Numbered from the stretch's first letter, positions 8,005 to 17,119 are shown. The stretch is 64,000 nucleotides of DNA from Eubacterium sp. (GCA_017477505.1 JAFUVQ010000060.1:1-64000); one strand, 5' to 3'. The notes: generated by a model from the sequence alone, not told the origin. Translations and numbers: made by a program.

Positions 8005-9222
8005 TCACCTATTGCTTATCACGGAAGCATTAGTAGTTTCAATGGCGAACCCCTCAGTAGTTTCATCAGCAGAACCATTAGTAGTCTCAGTAGAAGACGC
8101 ACTGTCTGCCAACAGCCCGAACTGATTGGAATACATGATGCATCTCAGTTTCAGCTTTCCTTCTGTTCTCTTTTCGAGATAATACATGATTCCTTCCATT
8201 ATATTGTCCATCACCATTTTCAGGACATCTACATCATCGTGTATATGTGCACCCGCAAAGAGAAGGAGTTTCTCTATAGCCTCCTCTGTGGTGAGGGAAT
8301 CCAGTATATCTTCAAGTATATCTCCTCTGATGCCGCACCTGATCATGGACGATGCAAAGAGTGCCATACGGCAGTCACCTTCTTTGGAATGGGTATTCAT
8401 TATACCGCCTGAAACCTTGATCAGCTTGCCTATATGACCGGCCAGGATTATTTCCTCTATCCCCTCTTCCTTACACATATCTATGGCATCGCCTATATAA
8501 TTACTGCATTTCACTGCATCCCTGAGGTCTATATTAAAATGTTCCTTCATGAACTCCGCACCATAGTTTCCCGGAGTCATGACTATGCTTTTCTGTCCCT
8601 CGGCCGCCTTCTGACGTATGCTTATCCTTATGGTCTCTTTCACAGCCGAAATACTCATAGGCTCAACTATTCCGGTGGTGCCTATGACCGAGATTCCGCC
8701 CTCTATACCAAGAGCCGGATTGAAGGTTTTTTCCGCGAGTTCGATTCCTTTCGGTATGGATATCTCCACTAATATCTTACCTGAATAATCATATGCATTC
8801 ATTACATCGGTTACTTCTTTGGTTATCATTTCCCTCGGAACATGATTGATGGCATATTCTCCCACCGGCTGATCAAGCCCCGGCCTTGTAACTTTTCCGA
8901 CACCTTTTCCACCGGTTATAACAACCTTTTCACCGGATGTGGATACACTTTCATCACTTTCCTTCCTCAGATTACGGATCAGGGAAACCCTTGCATATAC
9001 GAGAGCTCCGGTAGTTACGTCAGGGTCGTCGCCGCCATCCTTACGGACAGCACAGGAAACAGCATTTCTTCCCATGCTGATATCCTCTATCTTCGCTTCG
9101 AAGGCTATGCCCTTCGGAGTCATTATCTTTACATTCTCTTTTTTATTTCCGGAAAAAAGCATGATTGCTGCAGCCTTTGATGCGGCCGCCGCGCAGCTTC
9201 CTGTAGTAAATCCCTGTCTCAT
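8005..9222 (-). CDS. cbiD: Cobalt-precorrin-5B C1-methyltransferase CbiD
   Basis: SAM-dependent C1 methylation in the anaerobic pathway. Family hallmarks are the N-terminal MRQGFTTGSCAAAASKAA, VITGGKGVGKVTRPGL, GLDQPVGEYAINHVPR, the GTTGIVEPMS segment and GHIGKLIKVSGGIMNTHSK. ATG start with an AAAGGAT site. At 405 residues it is longer than usual because of a C-terminal low-complexity tail (about residues 372-405) with repeated ETTNGSAD/ETTEGFAI units encoded by three 24-bp repeats. The conserved domain is complete before the tail. Downstream is the acyltransferase gene, upstream the GH43 gene. Confidence 0.94.
   Translation of the reverse strand: MRQGFTTGSCAAAASKAAAIMLFSGNKKENVKIMTPKGIAFEAKIEDISMGRNAVSCAVRKDGGDDPDVTTGALVYARVSLIRNLRKESDESVSTSGEKVVITGGKGVGKVTRPGLDQPVGEYAINHVPREMITKEVTDVMNAYDYSGKILVEISIPKGIELAEKTFNPALGIEGGISVIGTTGIVEPMSISAVKETIRISIRQKAAEGQKSIVMTPGNYGAEFMKEHFNIDLRDAVKCSNYIGDAIDMCKEEGIEEIILAGHIGKLIKVSGGIMNTHSKEGDCRMALFASSMIRCGIRGDILEDILDSLTTEEAIEKLLLFAGAHIHDDVDVLKMVMDNIMEGIMYYLEKRTEGKLKLRCIMYSNQFGLLADSASSTETTNGSADETTEGFAIETTNASVISNR
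8030..8101. repeat. Three 24-bp in-frame repeats in the cbiD 3' end
   Basis: Units at 8030-8053, 8054-8077 and 8078-8101 each start TTAGTAGTTTC or a close variant and encode eight-residue ETT-containing repeats in the CbiD tail. The unit length is a multiple of three, as in the cbiF array. Confidence 0.8.
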
Positions 9223-9231
9223 ATTTTATCC

Positions 9232-9340
9232 TTTACCGTGCATTCTTTACGGTGCACCCCTTACTATGCATTCTCTCACATTCATTCTTAACCATGCACT
9301 CTTTTCTTTGCATACTCGACCATGCATTCTATAGTGCAAT
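9232..9340. repeat. Degenerate short repeats upstream of cbiD
   Basis: The gap between the GH43 gene and cbiD (about 163 bp) holds at least five imperfect copies of a motif reading GTGCATGGTAA-like on the minus strand, spaced roughly 15-28 bp. Adjacent GTGCA/TGCAC pairs could form small hairpins in the cbiD leader. No canonical riboswitch core is visible. Confidence 0.5.
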
Positions 9341-9385
9341 TTATCCGACTTATTTCATCTGTAGATTGACTTTATTTTCACCGGC

Positions 9386-11041
9386 TCAGTCTTTGTCATT
9401 AATCCATATGTTTTTCAGCTGAACTCTTCCTTCGCCATGGTATATAAAGTATAGTCCATGTACCCCGTCAGGAATATCAGCTTTTGTCGATAACTCCTTC
9501 CACTCAAGGGGATCGGCTGTTTCTGCAGGAATATCGATACGTCCTACAGCTTCTCCGTCTATACTCAGTCTCACTTCGAAATATCCCTTTATATCTTTTA
9601 CGGCCTCAATATCTTTTTTCGCTGTATTTTCATTTTCCACGGAGCTTGAAGAAAGCTCCTCATCTCCGTCACTTCTCACATCAACTCTTACGGGACCGTC
9701 GAACCTTGGAAGGTTGGCATCACACTCCACTCTTGCCTCAATCCCTATCTTTGATACCGACTTAAAATCAAAATATTTGAATCCTATAAGAGTACCGTCG
9801 CAGATTTCTGCGATAAAGCGTTCCTCACCGATATTCGTTACATTTGGAAATGAAGATGTGTATATACTGTTGCAGCCATGAGGCATGTGACCGTTTGTGA
9901 TATTACATGCGATTACTGCAGGATATATTCCCTCAGCCGGAAGTGGTCCGCCGTTCAGCCCGCAGCTTGTGATCTCAACCTGCTTTATACTTCCATCATC
10001 CTCTATACGAATCCTCTCTGCACAGGCCTGTCTGCTGTAGTCCGACTTATGCGTCAGCCTGTGATAAAAAACATACCATTCGCCCTGAATCTCTATTATG
10101 CTTCCGTGAGTTGTTCCGGTCATATTGAGTTTATTCCCGGCTTTGCGGCCATTAAAGCCTATGTCACCGTTTGAAACTATAGTTCCGCCAAAGGTAAAAC
10201 CACTATCCGGTTTGTCACTTACAGCATAGCACAGCTCATGATTCTGCATGGATGAATAAATGAAATAATACTTATCACCCACCTTACGCATTGACGATCC
10301 TTCAAAAAATGGATGTTCTTCAAATGAAGTGCCTTTTACTCTGTAAGGAATTATATGGTGGGGTTCTTCCTTCACTGTCAGCATATCATCGTCGAGAGTC
10401 AGTGTCACTGCTCCCATGATGCTGTCGGGATAGGAAAGTATTTCTTCCTTAGTCCTTCCGAACATACTCATTTCCTGCTTTATATATTCCTCGTTCTGAA
10501 GAAAGTCATCTCTTTCTTCAAAATCATACTGTGTACCGTAGAAAAGCCTTATAGTTCCCCCGTCATTCATAACGGCAGGATCAAAGCAGACATAACGTTC
10601 CATAGGCTTTCCATCCTTGTCACGGACAAAGCCCAGGAATTCATACGGTCCGGCAGGGCTCTCCGCAACCGCCACACTTATCGGCCCCACATAACCGGCA
10701 TATCCGTATTCACCGCTCATTGAATAATAAAGATAGAATTTCCCGTCATTACCCTGAACCACGTCAGGAGCATACATATAAAGATACTCATTTTCGCCAT
10801 TTAACAGTTTTTTGCCATATTGCGGGTCCTGCTCTGCCCTGTAGATCACGCCTTCATATCTCCAGTCCGAAAGATCATCTACCGGTGCCGACCAGGTCAC
10901 ATAGTCCAGCATGCAGAAGGTATGACCTCCCTCTTTATCATGCGAGCCAAAGATATAAACCCTGTCTCCGAACACATGCGGCTCTCCGTCAGGAACATAT
11001 TCGTTAATGGGTAAAAATGGATTGAATGCTTTCTTTTTCAT
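9386..11041 (-). CDS. Glycoside hydrolase family 43 protein
   Basis: Likely a xylan- or arabinan-side-chain hydrolase (beta-xylosidase / alpha-L-arabinofuranosidase type). The five-bladed propeller domain contains the expected acidic residues: PDGEPHVFGDRVYIFGSHD near the start (general base region), FDPAVMNDGG in the middle, and HPFFEGSSMRKVGDKYYF (likely the acid Glu). A C-terminal beta-rich region (about residues 440-550) ends in GVHGLYFIYHGEGRVQLKN, similar to a CBM6-like module. There is no signal peptide, so the enzyme is probably cytoplasmic and acts on imported oligosaccharides. I start it at 11041 because GGAGGAAGAAT precedes that ATG and the family sequence begins there. It overlaps the 3' end of the SulP gene by 38 bp. 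Its presence in a cobalamin block is odd. Confidence 0.88.
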   Translation of the reverse strand: MKKKAFNPFLPINEYVPDGEPHVFGDRVYIFGSHDKEGGHTFCMLDYVTWSAPVDDLSDWRYEGVIYRAEQDPQYGKKLLNGENEYLYMYAPDVVQGNDGKFYLYYSMSGEYGYAGYVGPISVAVAESPAGPYEFLGFVRDKDGKPMERYVCFDPAVMNDGGTIRLFYGTQYDFEERDDFLQNEEYIKQEMSMFGRTKEEILSYPDSIMGAVTLTLDDDMLTVKEEPHHIIPYRVKGTSFEEHPFFEGSSMRKVGDKYYFIYSSMQNHELCYAVSDKPDSGFTFGGTIVSNGDIGFNGRKAGNKLNMTGTTHGSIIEIQGEWYVFYHRLTHKSDYSRQACAERIRIEDDGSIKQVEITSCGLNGGPLPAEGIYPAVIACNITNGHMPHGCNSIYTSSFPNVTNIGEERFIAEICDGTLIGFKYFDFKSVSKIGIEARVECDANLPRFDGPVRVDVRSDGDEELSSSSVENENTAKKDIEAVKDIKGYFEVRLSIDGEAVGRIDIPAETADPLEWKELSTKADIPDGVHGLYFIYHGEGRVQLKNIWINDKD

Positions 11042-12791
11042 ATTCTTCCTCCGAGTTTTCACCGAATGCCCATTCGAGTTCAGCAATCTTCTTTGTATCC
11101 GGATGGACATCCTTCTCTTCCGCCTTCACAACCTCATATGGTTTTTCTATACCTGCAGCCTTCAGCGCATAGGATATGCGAAGTCTTACCGCCCCGCTGA
11201 GGATAAGTTCCTTTGCGCCAAAATTCTTAAGCTCCTCATTTACCCTGCTGACATGTCCCGCAAGGTAGAAATCTATGCCTTTTTCTTTATATTTTTTATA
11301 AATGAGCATCAGCCTCTCAGCCGCGGTCACGTCTATGCTTCCGATTCCGGAGGCGTCCACTACTATAACTCTGGTATCAGAAGTCACTGCCTGCTGGAGA
11401 TTCTCCTGGAACTGATCTATGGTCGCATAGAAAAGCGAACCGGTGAATCTATAGATCACAACGCCCTGAATAGGGTCATATGCTCCGCCTTCCTTGATGG
11501 TATGAAAACCGTCATCTGCCGCGGAAACCCCCAGCAATGCGGTAGTCGGCTTCGACTGTCTTACGATGAAGGTAGCCGCCGACAGAACTATCCCTATAAG
11601 AACCCCGTATATAGTTCCAAGAAGCAGCACTGCGAAAAATGCAGAGTAGAAAATAAAGAATTCCGCCTTATCTACCTTTCTGAGTCTTGCTGCCAGTTCA
11701 AATTCAAATGTACCTATAAGAGCCGATATTACTATAGCTGTCAGTACCGGTACAGGGAGATATCCTATAAAACCGGTTCCGAAAAGCAGTATCAGGAGCA
11801 TGGATAATCCTGCCGTTATGGACATCACCTGTGACTTAACCCCGAACTGATCGGCAATCCCGGTCCTCGAAACACTTCCGTTTACAGGGCAGCAGCCGAC
11901 AAGCGCGGAAGAAGCATTACATACTGCATATGTCAGAACTTCCTTGCCCGGTTCTATCCTGTCATCATGTTTAAGTCCGATATTGGATGTCGCGAGGAGC
12001 GTCTCGGACATTATTACAACAGCAATGGTAAGACTTGGCAGGAGAAGATTCTCATAATTTGATGGTATCAATGTCAGATCCGGAAATGAAAGGCGCGGCA
12101 GTCCTCCACTTACTTCCGGCAGCATCTTTATGCCATACTTTTCCAGTTTCAGGAAGTATGACAGAAGGGCGGAAATCCCCATTATAATGACCTGCATAGG
12201 AACCTTCGGCGCCAGTTTCTTCATAACAAGAATTATGACTATGGTTACAATTCCTGTCACAAAGCTGAGTACGTGAAAACCGTCCTTCATTTCCTTCACT
12301 ATATGAATGACCAGTTCTATCATTTCGCCTCTTCCCGCATCACCACCGAAAAGCTTCGGTATCTGCATGGAAATGATCGTCACTCCTATGCCTGTGATGA
12401 AGCCTCCCATAACAGGCTGGGAAATGAATTTGAGAAGCTTATCCGCTTTCAGAAAATAGAATATAAGCAACCAAGCTGATACGATTATTGTAATGACCGG
12501 AATTATTGCTATAGCTTCTTCGGAACCTGATGCTATGGACATAGTACTGAGCATGCCGCCTACAAGTGCGGCAGGTGCCGCATCCACGCCGAAAACAAAT
12601 CTCGGAGAAGTGGATAAAAGCCCGAAGAAAATGATAGGAAAAAGTGAGCCGTAAAGCCCATAGATTGCAGGGAGTCCCGCAACAAGAGAATATCCCATAG
12701 AGATAGGGATAGATACGAGTGCAATTATGACACCGATCAGAATATCCTGACCGAGATATTTTACATTATAACCTTTAATCCCCATTTTCAT
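11004..12791 (-). CDS. SulP/SLC26 family anion transporter with STAS domain
   Basis: A 595-residue inner-membrane anion transporter (sulfate, bicarbonate or other anion). The N-terminal SulP signature is GVIIALVSIPISMGYSLVAG, followed by about 10-12 membrane segments and the conserved SVSRTGIADQFG and LLFGTGFIGYLPVPVL regions. The cytosolic C-terminal STAS domain begins near residue 435 (GVVIYRFTGSLFYATIDQF) and includes VIVVDASGIGSIDVTAAERL. The substrate cannot be read from sequence. It lies between cbiC and the GH43 gene, with an 18-bp gap to cbiC and a 38-bp overlap with GH43, so shared transcription is likely. Confidence 0.92.
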   Translation of the reverse strand: MKMGIKGYNVKYLGQDILIGVIIALVSIPISMGYSLVAGLPAIYGLYGSLFPIIFFGLLSTSPRFVFGVDAAPAALVGGMLSTMSIASGSEEAIAIIPVITIIVSAWLLIFYFLKADKLLKFISQPVMGGFITGIGVTIISMQIPKLFGGDAGRGEMIELVIHIVKEMKDGFHVLSFVTGIVTIVIILVMKKLAPKVPMQVIIMGISALLSYFLKLEKYGIKMLPEVSGGLPRLSFPDLTLIPSNYENLLLPSLTIAVVIMSETLLATSNIGLKHDDRIEPGKEVLTYAVCNASSALVGCCPVNGSVSRTGIADQFGVKSQVMSITAGLSMLLILLFGTGFIGYLPVPVLTAIVISALIGTFEFELAARLRKVDKAEFFIFYSAFFAVLLLGTIYGVLIGIVLSAATFIVRQSKPTTALLGVSAADDGFHTIKEGGAYDPIQGVVIYRFTGSLFYATIDQFQENLQQAVTSDTRVIVVDASGIGSIDVTAAERLMLIYKKYKEKGIDFYLAGHVSRVNEELKNFGAKELILSGAVRLRISYALKAAGIEKPYEVVKAEEKDVHPDTKKIAELEWAFGENSEEEYEKESIQSIFTH

Positions 12792-12808
12792 TCCCCGTCA
12801 TGAATGCC

Positions 12809-13441
12809 TCATCTGATGCTGTACATTAAAGCGTTCACTGCTGCCGCGGCTATATTGCTGCCGCCTTTACGTCCCCTGTTTATGATACATGGAATATCCG
12901 TATCCATGATAAGTTCTTTGGCATAAACTACATTTACAAAACCAACGGGCACCCCGATTATAAATGCAGGTCTGTAGATTCCCGCATCATACATTTCCCT
13001 AAGCTTTATAAGCGCAGTCGGTGCATTTCCGATGGCGAAAATGACCGGTTTCTCTATTCCGGCCGACTTCTCCATACTGACTTCGGCACGTGTTACGCTG
13101 CGTTTCTTTGATTCCTCCGCAACATCCGGATCGGCCATAAAGCAGTGGACCTCGATACCAAGTCCAGCCGCTGCAGTTTTATTGATGCCTGCCTTCGTCA
13201 TATTTGTATCTGTAACTATGTCAGCACCCGAGGTGAGGAGACTTATAGCTTTATCCCATGCCCCCTCCGAAAAATACAGAGTTTCGGCATAATCAAAATC
13301 AGCACTGGTATGAATCAGTCTTTTTATAAGAGGCGCTTCCTTTTCCGGAAGCATTATGCCTTTTTCTGCGAGTTCCATACCTATGATCTCAAAGCTCTTC
13401 TTCTCTATATCCTCCGGTTTTTCTATGATCATCTTCTCCAT
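12809..13441 (-). CDS. cbiC: Cobalt-precorrin-8 methylmutase CbiC
   Basis: Moves the methyl group from C11 to C12 to give cobyrinate. Family motifs are IKRLIHTSADFDYA with the catalytic His (about residues 37-50), TDTNMTKAGI, AIGNAPTAL and the C-terminal PAFIIGVPVGFVNVVYAKE and NRGRKGGSN. I take the ATG at 13441 (MEKMIIEKPE) rather than the GTG-like upstream start at 13468, because it lies immediately after the cobD stop codon, with AAGGT as a weak ribosome site. Confidence 0.93.
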   Translation of the reverse strand: MEKMIIEKPEDIEKKSFEIIGMELAEKGIMLPEKEAPLIKRLIHTSADFDYAETLYFSEGAWDKAISLLTSGADIVTDTNMTKAGINKTAAAGLGIEVHCFMADPDVAEESKKRSVTRAEVSMEKSAGIEKPVIFAIGNAPTALIKLREMYDAGIYRPAFIIGVPVGFVNVVYAKELIMDTDIPCIINRGRKGGSNIAAAAVNALMYSIR

Positions 13442-13442
13442 A

Positions 13443-14519
13443 TCATACCTTATCCGATGTGTATCCAAGCGAATCCACCAGCGCCCTGTTTTCTTTCATA
13501 TTCCGTACTGAAATTCTATAGAAACCGGTCCCGAGTCCGACAAAATTCGAGCAGTCTCTTATAAGAATCTCTTTTTCAAGCAGTCTTTCATATACATTAT
13601 CTGATGACTTGAACAGAATAAAATTTGTATCTGAAGGATAAACCTTAATACCCGTTTCCGTAAGGCTGTGAGAAAGGAATTCTCTTCCCTCTTTTATTTT
13701 TTTCAAAGTCTCCCCGATATAAGCTTCCGCCTCGTCACGGTGCTCCGCTACTGTTCTTATTATATGAGATGCTGTCCCCGAAACATTCCATTCAGGCAGG
13801 ACCGTTCTTATTCTATCCCTCAGCTCATCATCCTTCGTAACAAGATATCCTATCCTTGCGCCCGGGATGGCGAAGCATTTTGTAAATGCCCTGAGAAATA
13901 TAACATTCGGGTACTTCTCCGCGAGATATACCATCGACTTTCTGTCAGTAAGCTCGATAAAGCATTCATCCAGAAGGATTCTGATTCCCTTCTTCCGGCC
14001 GTATTCAAAAAGCTTCAGAAGCGTACTGCCTCTGTATAATCTGCCGGTTGGGTTATTCGGATTGGAAATGATTATAAGCTCCGCCTCTGACGGAATACTG
14101 CCGATAAAATCTTCCCCGGGGAGAAATCCTCTTTCCTCGTTCATCACATAAAAGCATATATTTCTTCCGGCTGCAGCTCTTTCATATCCATAAAATGACG
14201 GAGCCGGTATGAATACTTTCTTTGGATTAAGTGCATTGATCACTGCGGTTATCAGTTCAGATGCGCCGTTTCCGGGAACTATCATATCAGGAGTAATACT
14301 GCATTCTTCTGACCCGGATGCCGCTGAGCTTTCCAGATAAGCGGCAAGCGCTTCTCTCTCTGCTCTGTATTGATAGTCAGGGTAGGATTCCATGAATCCC
14401 CTAAACTCACCCTTATCCAAGAATACATTTCCAAGAAAATCCGGCATTCCCAAAGGATTTACATTTACTGAAAAATCATATTTAATATTTCTGCCGTAAA
14501 TATCTCCGCCGTGTATCAT
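13443..14519 (-). CDS. cobD: L-threonine-O-3-phosphate decarboxylase CobD
   Basis: PLP enzyme making (R)-1-amino-2-propanol phosphate, the linker joining corrin to the nucleotide loop. It is homologous to histidinol-phosphate aminotransferase. Seen: N-terminal HGGDIYGRNIKYDFSVNVNP typical of CobD, ISNPNNPTGRLY, LLDECFIEL, and the PLP lysine in LRAFTKCFAIPGARIGY. Placement next to cbiB and cbiC favours CobD over HisC. The ATG at 14519 overlaps the corA stop as ATGA; an in-frame ATG at 14525 is the alternative. Cytoplasmic. Confidence 0.92.
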   Translation of the reverse strand: MIHGGDIYGRNIKYDFSVNVNPLGMPDFLGNVFLDKGEFRGFMESYPDYQYRAEREALAAYLESSAASGSEECSITPDMIVPGNGASELITAVINALNPKKVFIPAPSFYGYERAAAGRNICFYVMNEERGFLPGEDFIGSIPSEAELIIISNPNNPTGRLYRGSTLLKLFEYGRKKGIRILLDECFIELTDRKSMVYLAEKYPNVIFLRAFTKCFAIPGARIGYLVTKDDELRDRIRTVLPEWNVSGTASHIIRTVAEHRDEAEAYIGETLKKIKEGREFLSHSLTETGIKVYPSDTNFILFKSSDNVYERLLEKEILIRDCSNFVGLGTGFYRISVRNMKENRALVDSLGYTSDKV

Positions 14520-15433
14520 AACCATTTCTTCTTCTTAAAGAATATAAGACTGAAAACTACGATAAGTACGCTGACCGCAATTACAACATAGTACCCATAC
14601 TTTGTTCTAAGTTCCGGCATGTTATAGAAGTTCATACCGTACCAGCCGGCGATAAGTGTCAGCGGCATGAAAATTGTCGTTACTATAGTGAGAAGGGACA
14701 TGATTCTGTTCTGCTTTACGTCCATCTGCGCCTGATAAAGATCTCGAACCTGCATGGTATAATCGCGGAGTGATGAAGCCACATCATGGAGTCTCGCCAT
14801 ACGATTGGAGAACAGTCTGAAGTATCTGACATTTTCCTGCTTAAAGAAATTATTCTCATTTTCCTCAAGCTCCTGTCCCAGATCGATAAGCTGCTCATAA
14901 TGAGTCCTGAGATCACGGATGTCGCCTCGTATTTCATTTATCCTGACAAGATTGATCTCGTCTTTCTCATTCATTATGCTGTCCTCGATATCATCCAGCT
15001 CCATCTCATATCTCTCCATGATTGTCAGGTCGTCGTGGATTATCTGTTCGAGGAAATCATAGATGAACCGTTCCAGACTGGGAATGCGCCACTTCTTCGT
15101 CCTCTGAATATTCTTAACTATCTTATCAGCCATCCCCTCGGGATCTATAAAAACTATACCTTTCTCATCAAGAGCAAATGCAAATTTGCCGTAATCCGCG
15201 GAAAAGTCCTTTCTGTCAGGAATTGAAAATGTACCTGTAAGAGAATCGTAGTTCACTTCGGCTTTGGTATTATGTATATCTTTTACATCAAGAGGAAGAT
15301 CGATGCCCATATCAAAGCTGTCCCTCTGTTCCTCCCATTCCTTGGGAGTGAGCACCGCGACATATTTGAATTTCTCTTCATATATTTTATTGGATCCGCA
15401 CTCGACCAGAGTGTCTCTGATAAGATAATACAT
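14516..15433 (-). CDS. corA: CorA-family divalent metal transporter
   Basis: A 305-residue CorA-type channel for Mg2+ or Co2+. A long charged cytoplasmic N-terminal domain (coiled, about residues 130-230) is followed by two closely spaced C-terminal membrane segments. The pore motif GWYGMNF lies between them (about residues 263-270), and a basic tail KKKKWL follows the last segment. Its place between cbiB and cobD, with an ATGA overlap to cobD, suggests cobalt supply to the pathway, but CorA proteins also carry magnesium and the GMN motif does not discriminate. Confidence 0.9.
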   Translation of the reverse strand: MYYLIRDTLVECGSNKIYEEKFKYVAVLTPKEWEEQRDSFDMGIDLPLDVKDIHNTKAEVNYDSLTGTFSIPDRKDFSADYGKFAFALDEKGIVFIDPEGMADKIVKNIQRTKKWRIPSLERFIYDFLEQIIHDDLTIMERYEMELDDIEDSIMNEKDEINLVRINEIRGDIRDLRTHYEQLIDLGQELEENENNFFKQENVRYFRLFSNRMARLHDVASSLRDYTMQVRDLYQAQMDVKQNRIMSLLTIVTTIFMPLTLIAGWYGMNFYNMPELRTKYGYYVVIAVSVLIVVFSLIFFKKKKWL

Positions 15434-15441
15434 ATGACCCC

Positions 15442-16476
15442 CTACAGCATAATAATAGTTAAGAGTATTGAGAGTAACAATAAAGCAAAGAAAAAACTTA
15501 TATATGTTGTTACGGATGTAATCCTGTTAGCCCTGACTATATCCTCTTTCTCAGGCTTTCTGAGATTATCCCCTATTCTCTCCTTGTGAACCTTCCTGCC
15601 AAAATAATAAGCATCCCCCAGCAGCTCTATCCCGAGCGCTCCTGCCATAACACTTTCCGGCCAGCCTGAGTTCGGACTGGTACTCTTCCGGCTGTCTCTC
15701 TTCATTATTTCAAATGAATGTTTTGCCGTACAGAGTTCTCCACCTTCTCCCCCGGCGTGAAGCTTATTCAGTATATATACTCCGGCTATCATAAGAAACG
15801 CGGTTATCCTTGCCGGTATATAATTCAGAAAGTCATCAGTCCTCGCCGCTGCTCTTCCATAGTCAATATACTTATCGGATTTATAACCAATCATGGAGTC
15901 CATGGTATTCACTGCTTTATACATCATTCCCAACAGCGGTCCACCTATAAGAAGGTATATAAATGGTGCGACGATTCCGTCGGAAGTGCTTTCCGCAACG
16001 GTTTCTACAGCTGCCTTTATGATACCCTTCTCCGAAAGCCTGTCGGTATCTCTTCCGACTATCATGGAAACCGCTTTTTGGGCTTTTGAGATTCTTTCCC
16101 CGGGAGGCATACTTATCAGTGCCTCGTACACCTTCATACTTTCCTGCTTCAGGCTTTTCGCCGCAAGGCAGGTTGATGTCAGAACTGCTTCAATCACGGT
16201 TCCGAGAACCGGATGAATCATGTAAGCTCCAACAAGCAATACCAAAGTAACAGATAAAGTTATCAGTAATGTCAAAAAGGCGGAAAGTATACCGAGTTTA
16301 CGTTTCTTTCCGCCTGATATCTCTGCTTTATTCATTTTTCTGTCAAAAAAGGCTATGAGCTTTCCGATATAAATAACCGGATGAGGAAACCACCTCGGAT
16401 CTCCGAATATCTGATCCAGAATGCACCCCGAAGCAAAACCTATGGCATGACAGAGGATAAGGTTAGAGAATGTCAT
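15442..16476 (-). CDS. cbiB: Adenosylcobinamide-phosphate synthase CbiB
   Basis: Integral membrane enzyme that attaches aminopropanol phosphate to adenosylcobyric acid. Motifs: DQIFGDPRWFPHPVIYIGKLI (about residues 20-40), GRDTDRLSEKGIIKAAVETVAEST, and the PNSGWPESVMAGALG segment near residue 265, all typical of CbiB/CobD(aerobic). Several hydrophobic helices match a membrane protein. Its start codon overlaps the end of cobC by 14 bp, indicating translational coupling. Confidence 0.94.
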   Translation of the reverse strand: MTFSNLILCHAIGFASGCILDQIFGDPRWFPHPVIYIGKLIAFFDRKMNKAEISGGKKRKLGILSAFLTLLITLSVTLVLLVGAYMIHPVLGTVIEAVLTSTCLAAKSLKQESMKVYEALISMPPGERISKAQKAVSMIVGRDTDRLSEKGIIKAAVETVAESTSDGIVAPFIYLLIGGPLLGMMYKAVNTMDSMIGYKSDKYIDYGRAAARTDDFLNYIPARITAFLMIAGVYILNKLHAGGEGGELCTAKHSFEIMKRDSRKSTSPNSGWPESVMAGALGIELLGDAYYFGRKVHKERIGDNLRKPEKEDIVRANRITSVTTYISFFFALLLLSILLTIIML

Positions 16477-17101
16477 TTCCTAAACGCCTGTAATTATTCA
16501 GCTGATAACTTCCGTCTCTGTATGTAAGAGAAAGCTTATATCCATCTCCGGGTTCCGTCATAAACTCAAAATAGTCTCTTCCCACCAGTGCGGACATCAG
16601 AATCATGATATTACCGCCATGAAGAACCGCAGCCGCAGTTATAGGTTCACCCGGTCCCAGCGGAAGGTCCCTGGTCTGATATGAAATGATAGAAAGACAT
16701 TCATGAAAGCCCTCCAGAGTTCTTCTTCTGAAAGCATGTTTCGGTTCACCGTTGGGAAATTCCATCCTTGCACCTGAATCTATCCATTTCTGATAATATG
16801 GATCAAAACTCAGTTCCGCTGCATTTTTCATTTCAAAATCACCGAAATCAATCTCAGTCCATTGCCTGATTACATATGGTCTGATATTCGGAAACAGTTT
16901 TTCGGAAGTTTCCATACACCTCTTCATAGGTCCCGAAAAAACTATTGTATCCCTTGGAACTTCAGCCCGCTTCAGCATAGCTTTGCCATTTATGGAAAGC
17001 GGCTCGTCCGTCCTGCCTATATACCTTTTTTCTTCGTTGGCTTTAGTCATCCCATGTCTGATAAGATAAAGATTTATGATGAATTCAGAGCAAACCTCCA
17101 T
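16463..17101 (-). CDS. cobC: Alpha-ribazole phosphatase-like histidine phosphatase CobC
   Basis: Histidine phosphatase superfamily member, 212 residues. NLYLIRHGMTKANEEKRYIG carries the catalytic RHG near the N-terminus, FSGPMKRCMETSEKLFP follows, EIDFGDFEMKNAAELS is the acid region, and LHGGNIMIL the second His. Surrounded by cbiB, a CobU-like gene and cobS, it most likely removes phosphate from alpha-ribazole phosphate or from adenosylcobalamin phosphate. Phosphoglycerate-mutase-like functions cannot be excluded from sequence alone. Start ATG at 17101 with GAGG 11 bases upstream. Confidence 0.87.
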   Translation of the reverse strand: MEVCSEFIINLYLIRHGMTKANEEKRYIGRTDEPLSINGKAMLKRAEVPRDTIVFSGPMKRCMETSEKLFPNIRPYVIRQWTEIDFGDFEMKNAAELSFDPYYQKWIDSGARMEFPNGEPKHAFRRRTLEGFHECLSIISYQTRDLPLGPGEPITAAAVLHGGNIMILMSALVGRDYFEFMTEPGDGYKLSLTYRDGSYQLNNYRRLGNDIL

Positions 17102-17119
17102 TCGCCCGTCTACCTCTTT

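Noticed and set aside
11007-11807. 266-codon plus-strand open frame
   Set aside because: Opposite the SulP STAS region; Cys/Tyr/Phe-rich low-complexity product and no supporting signals.
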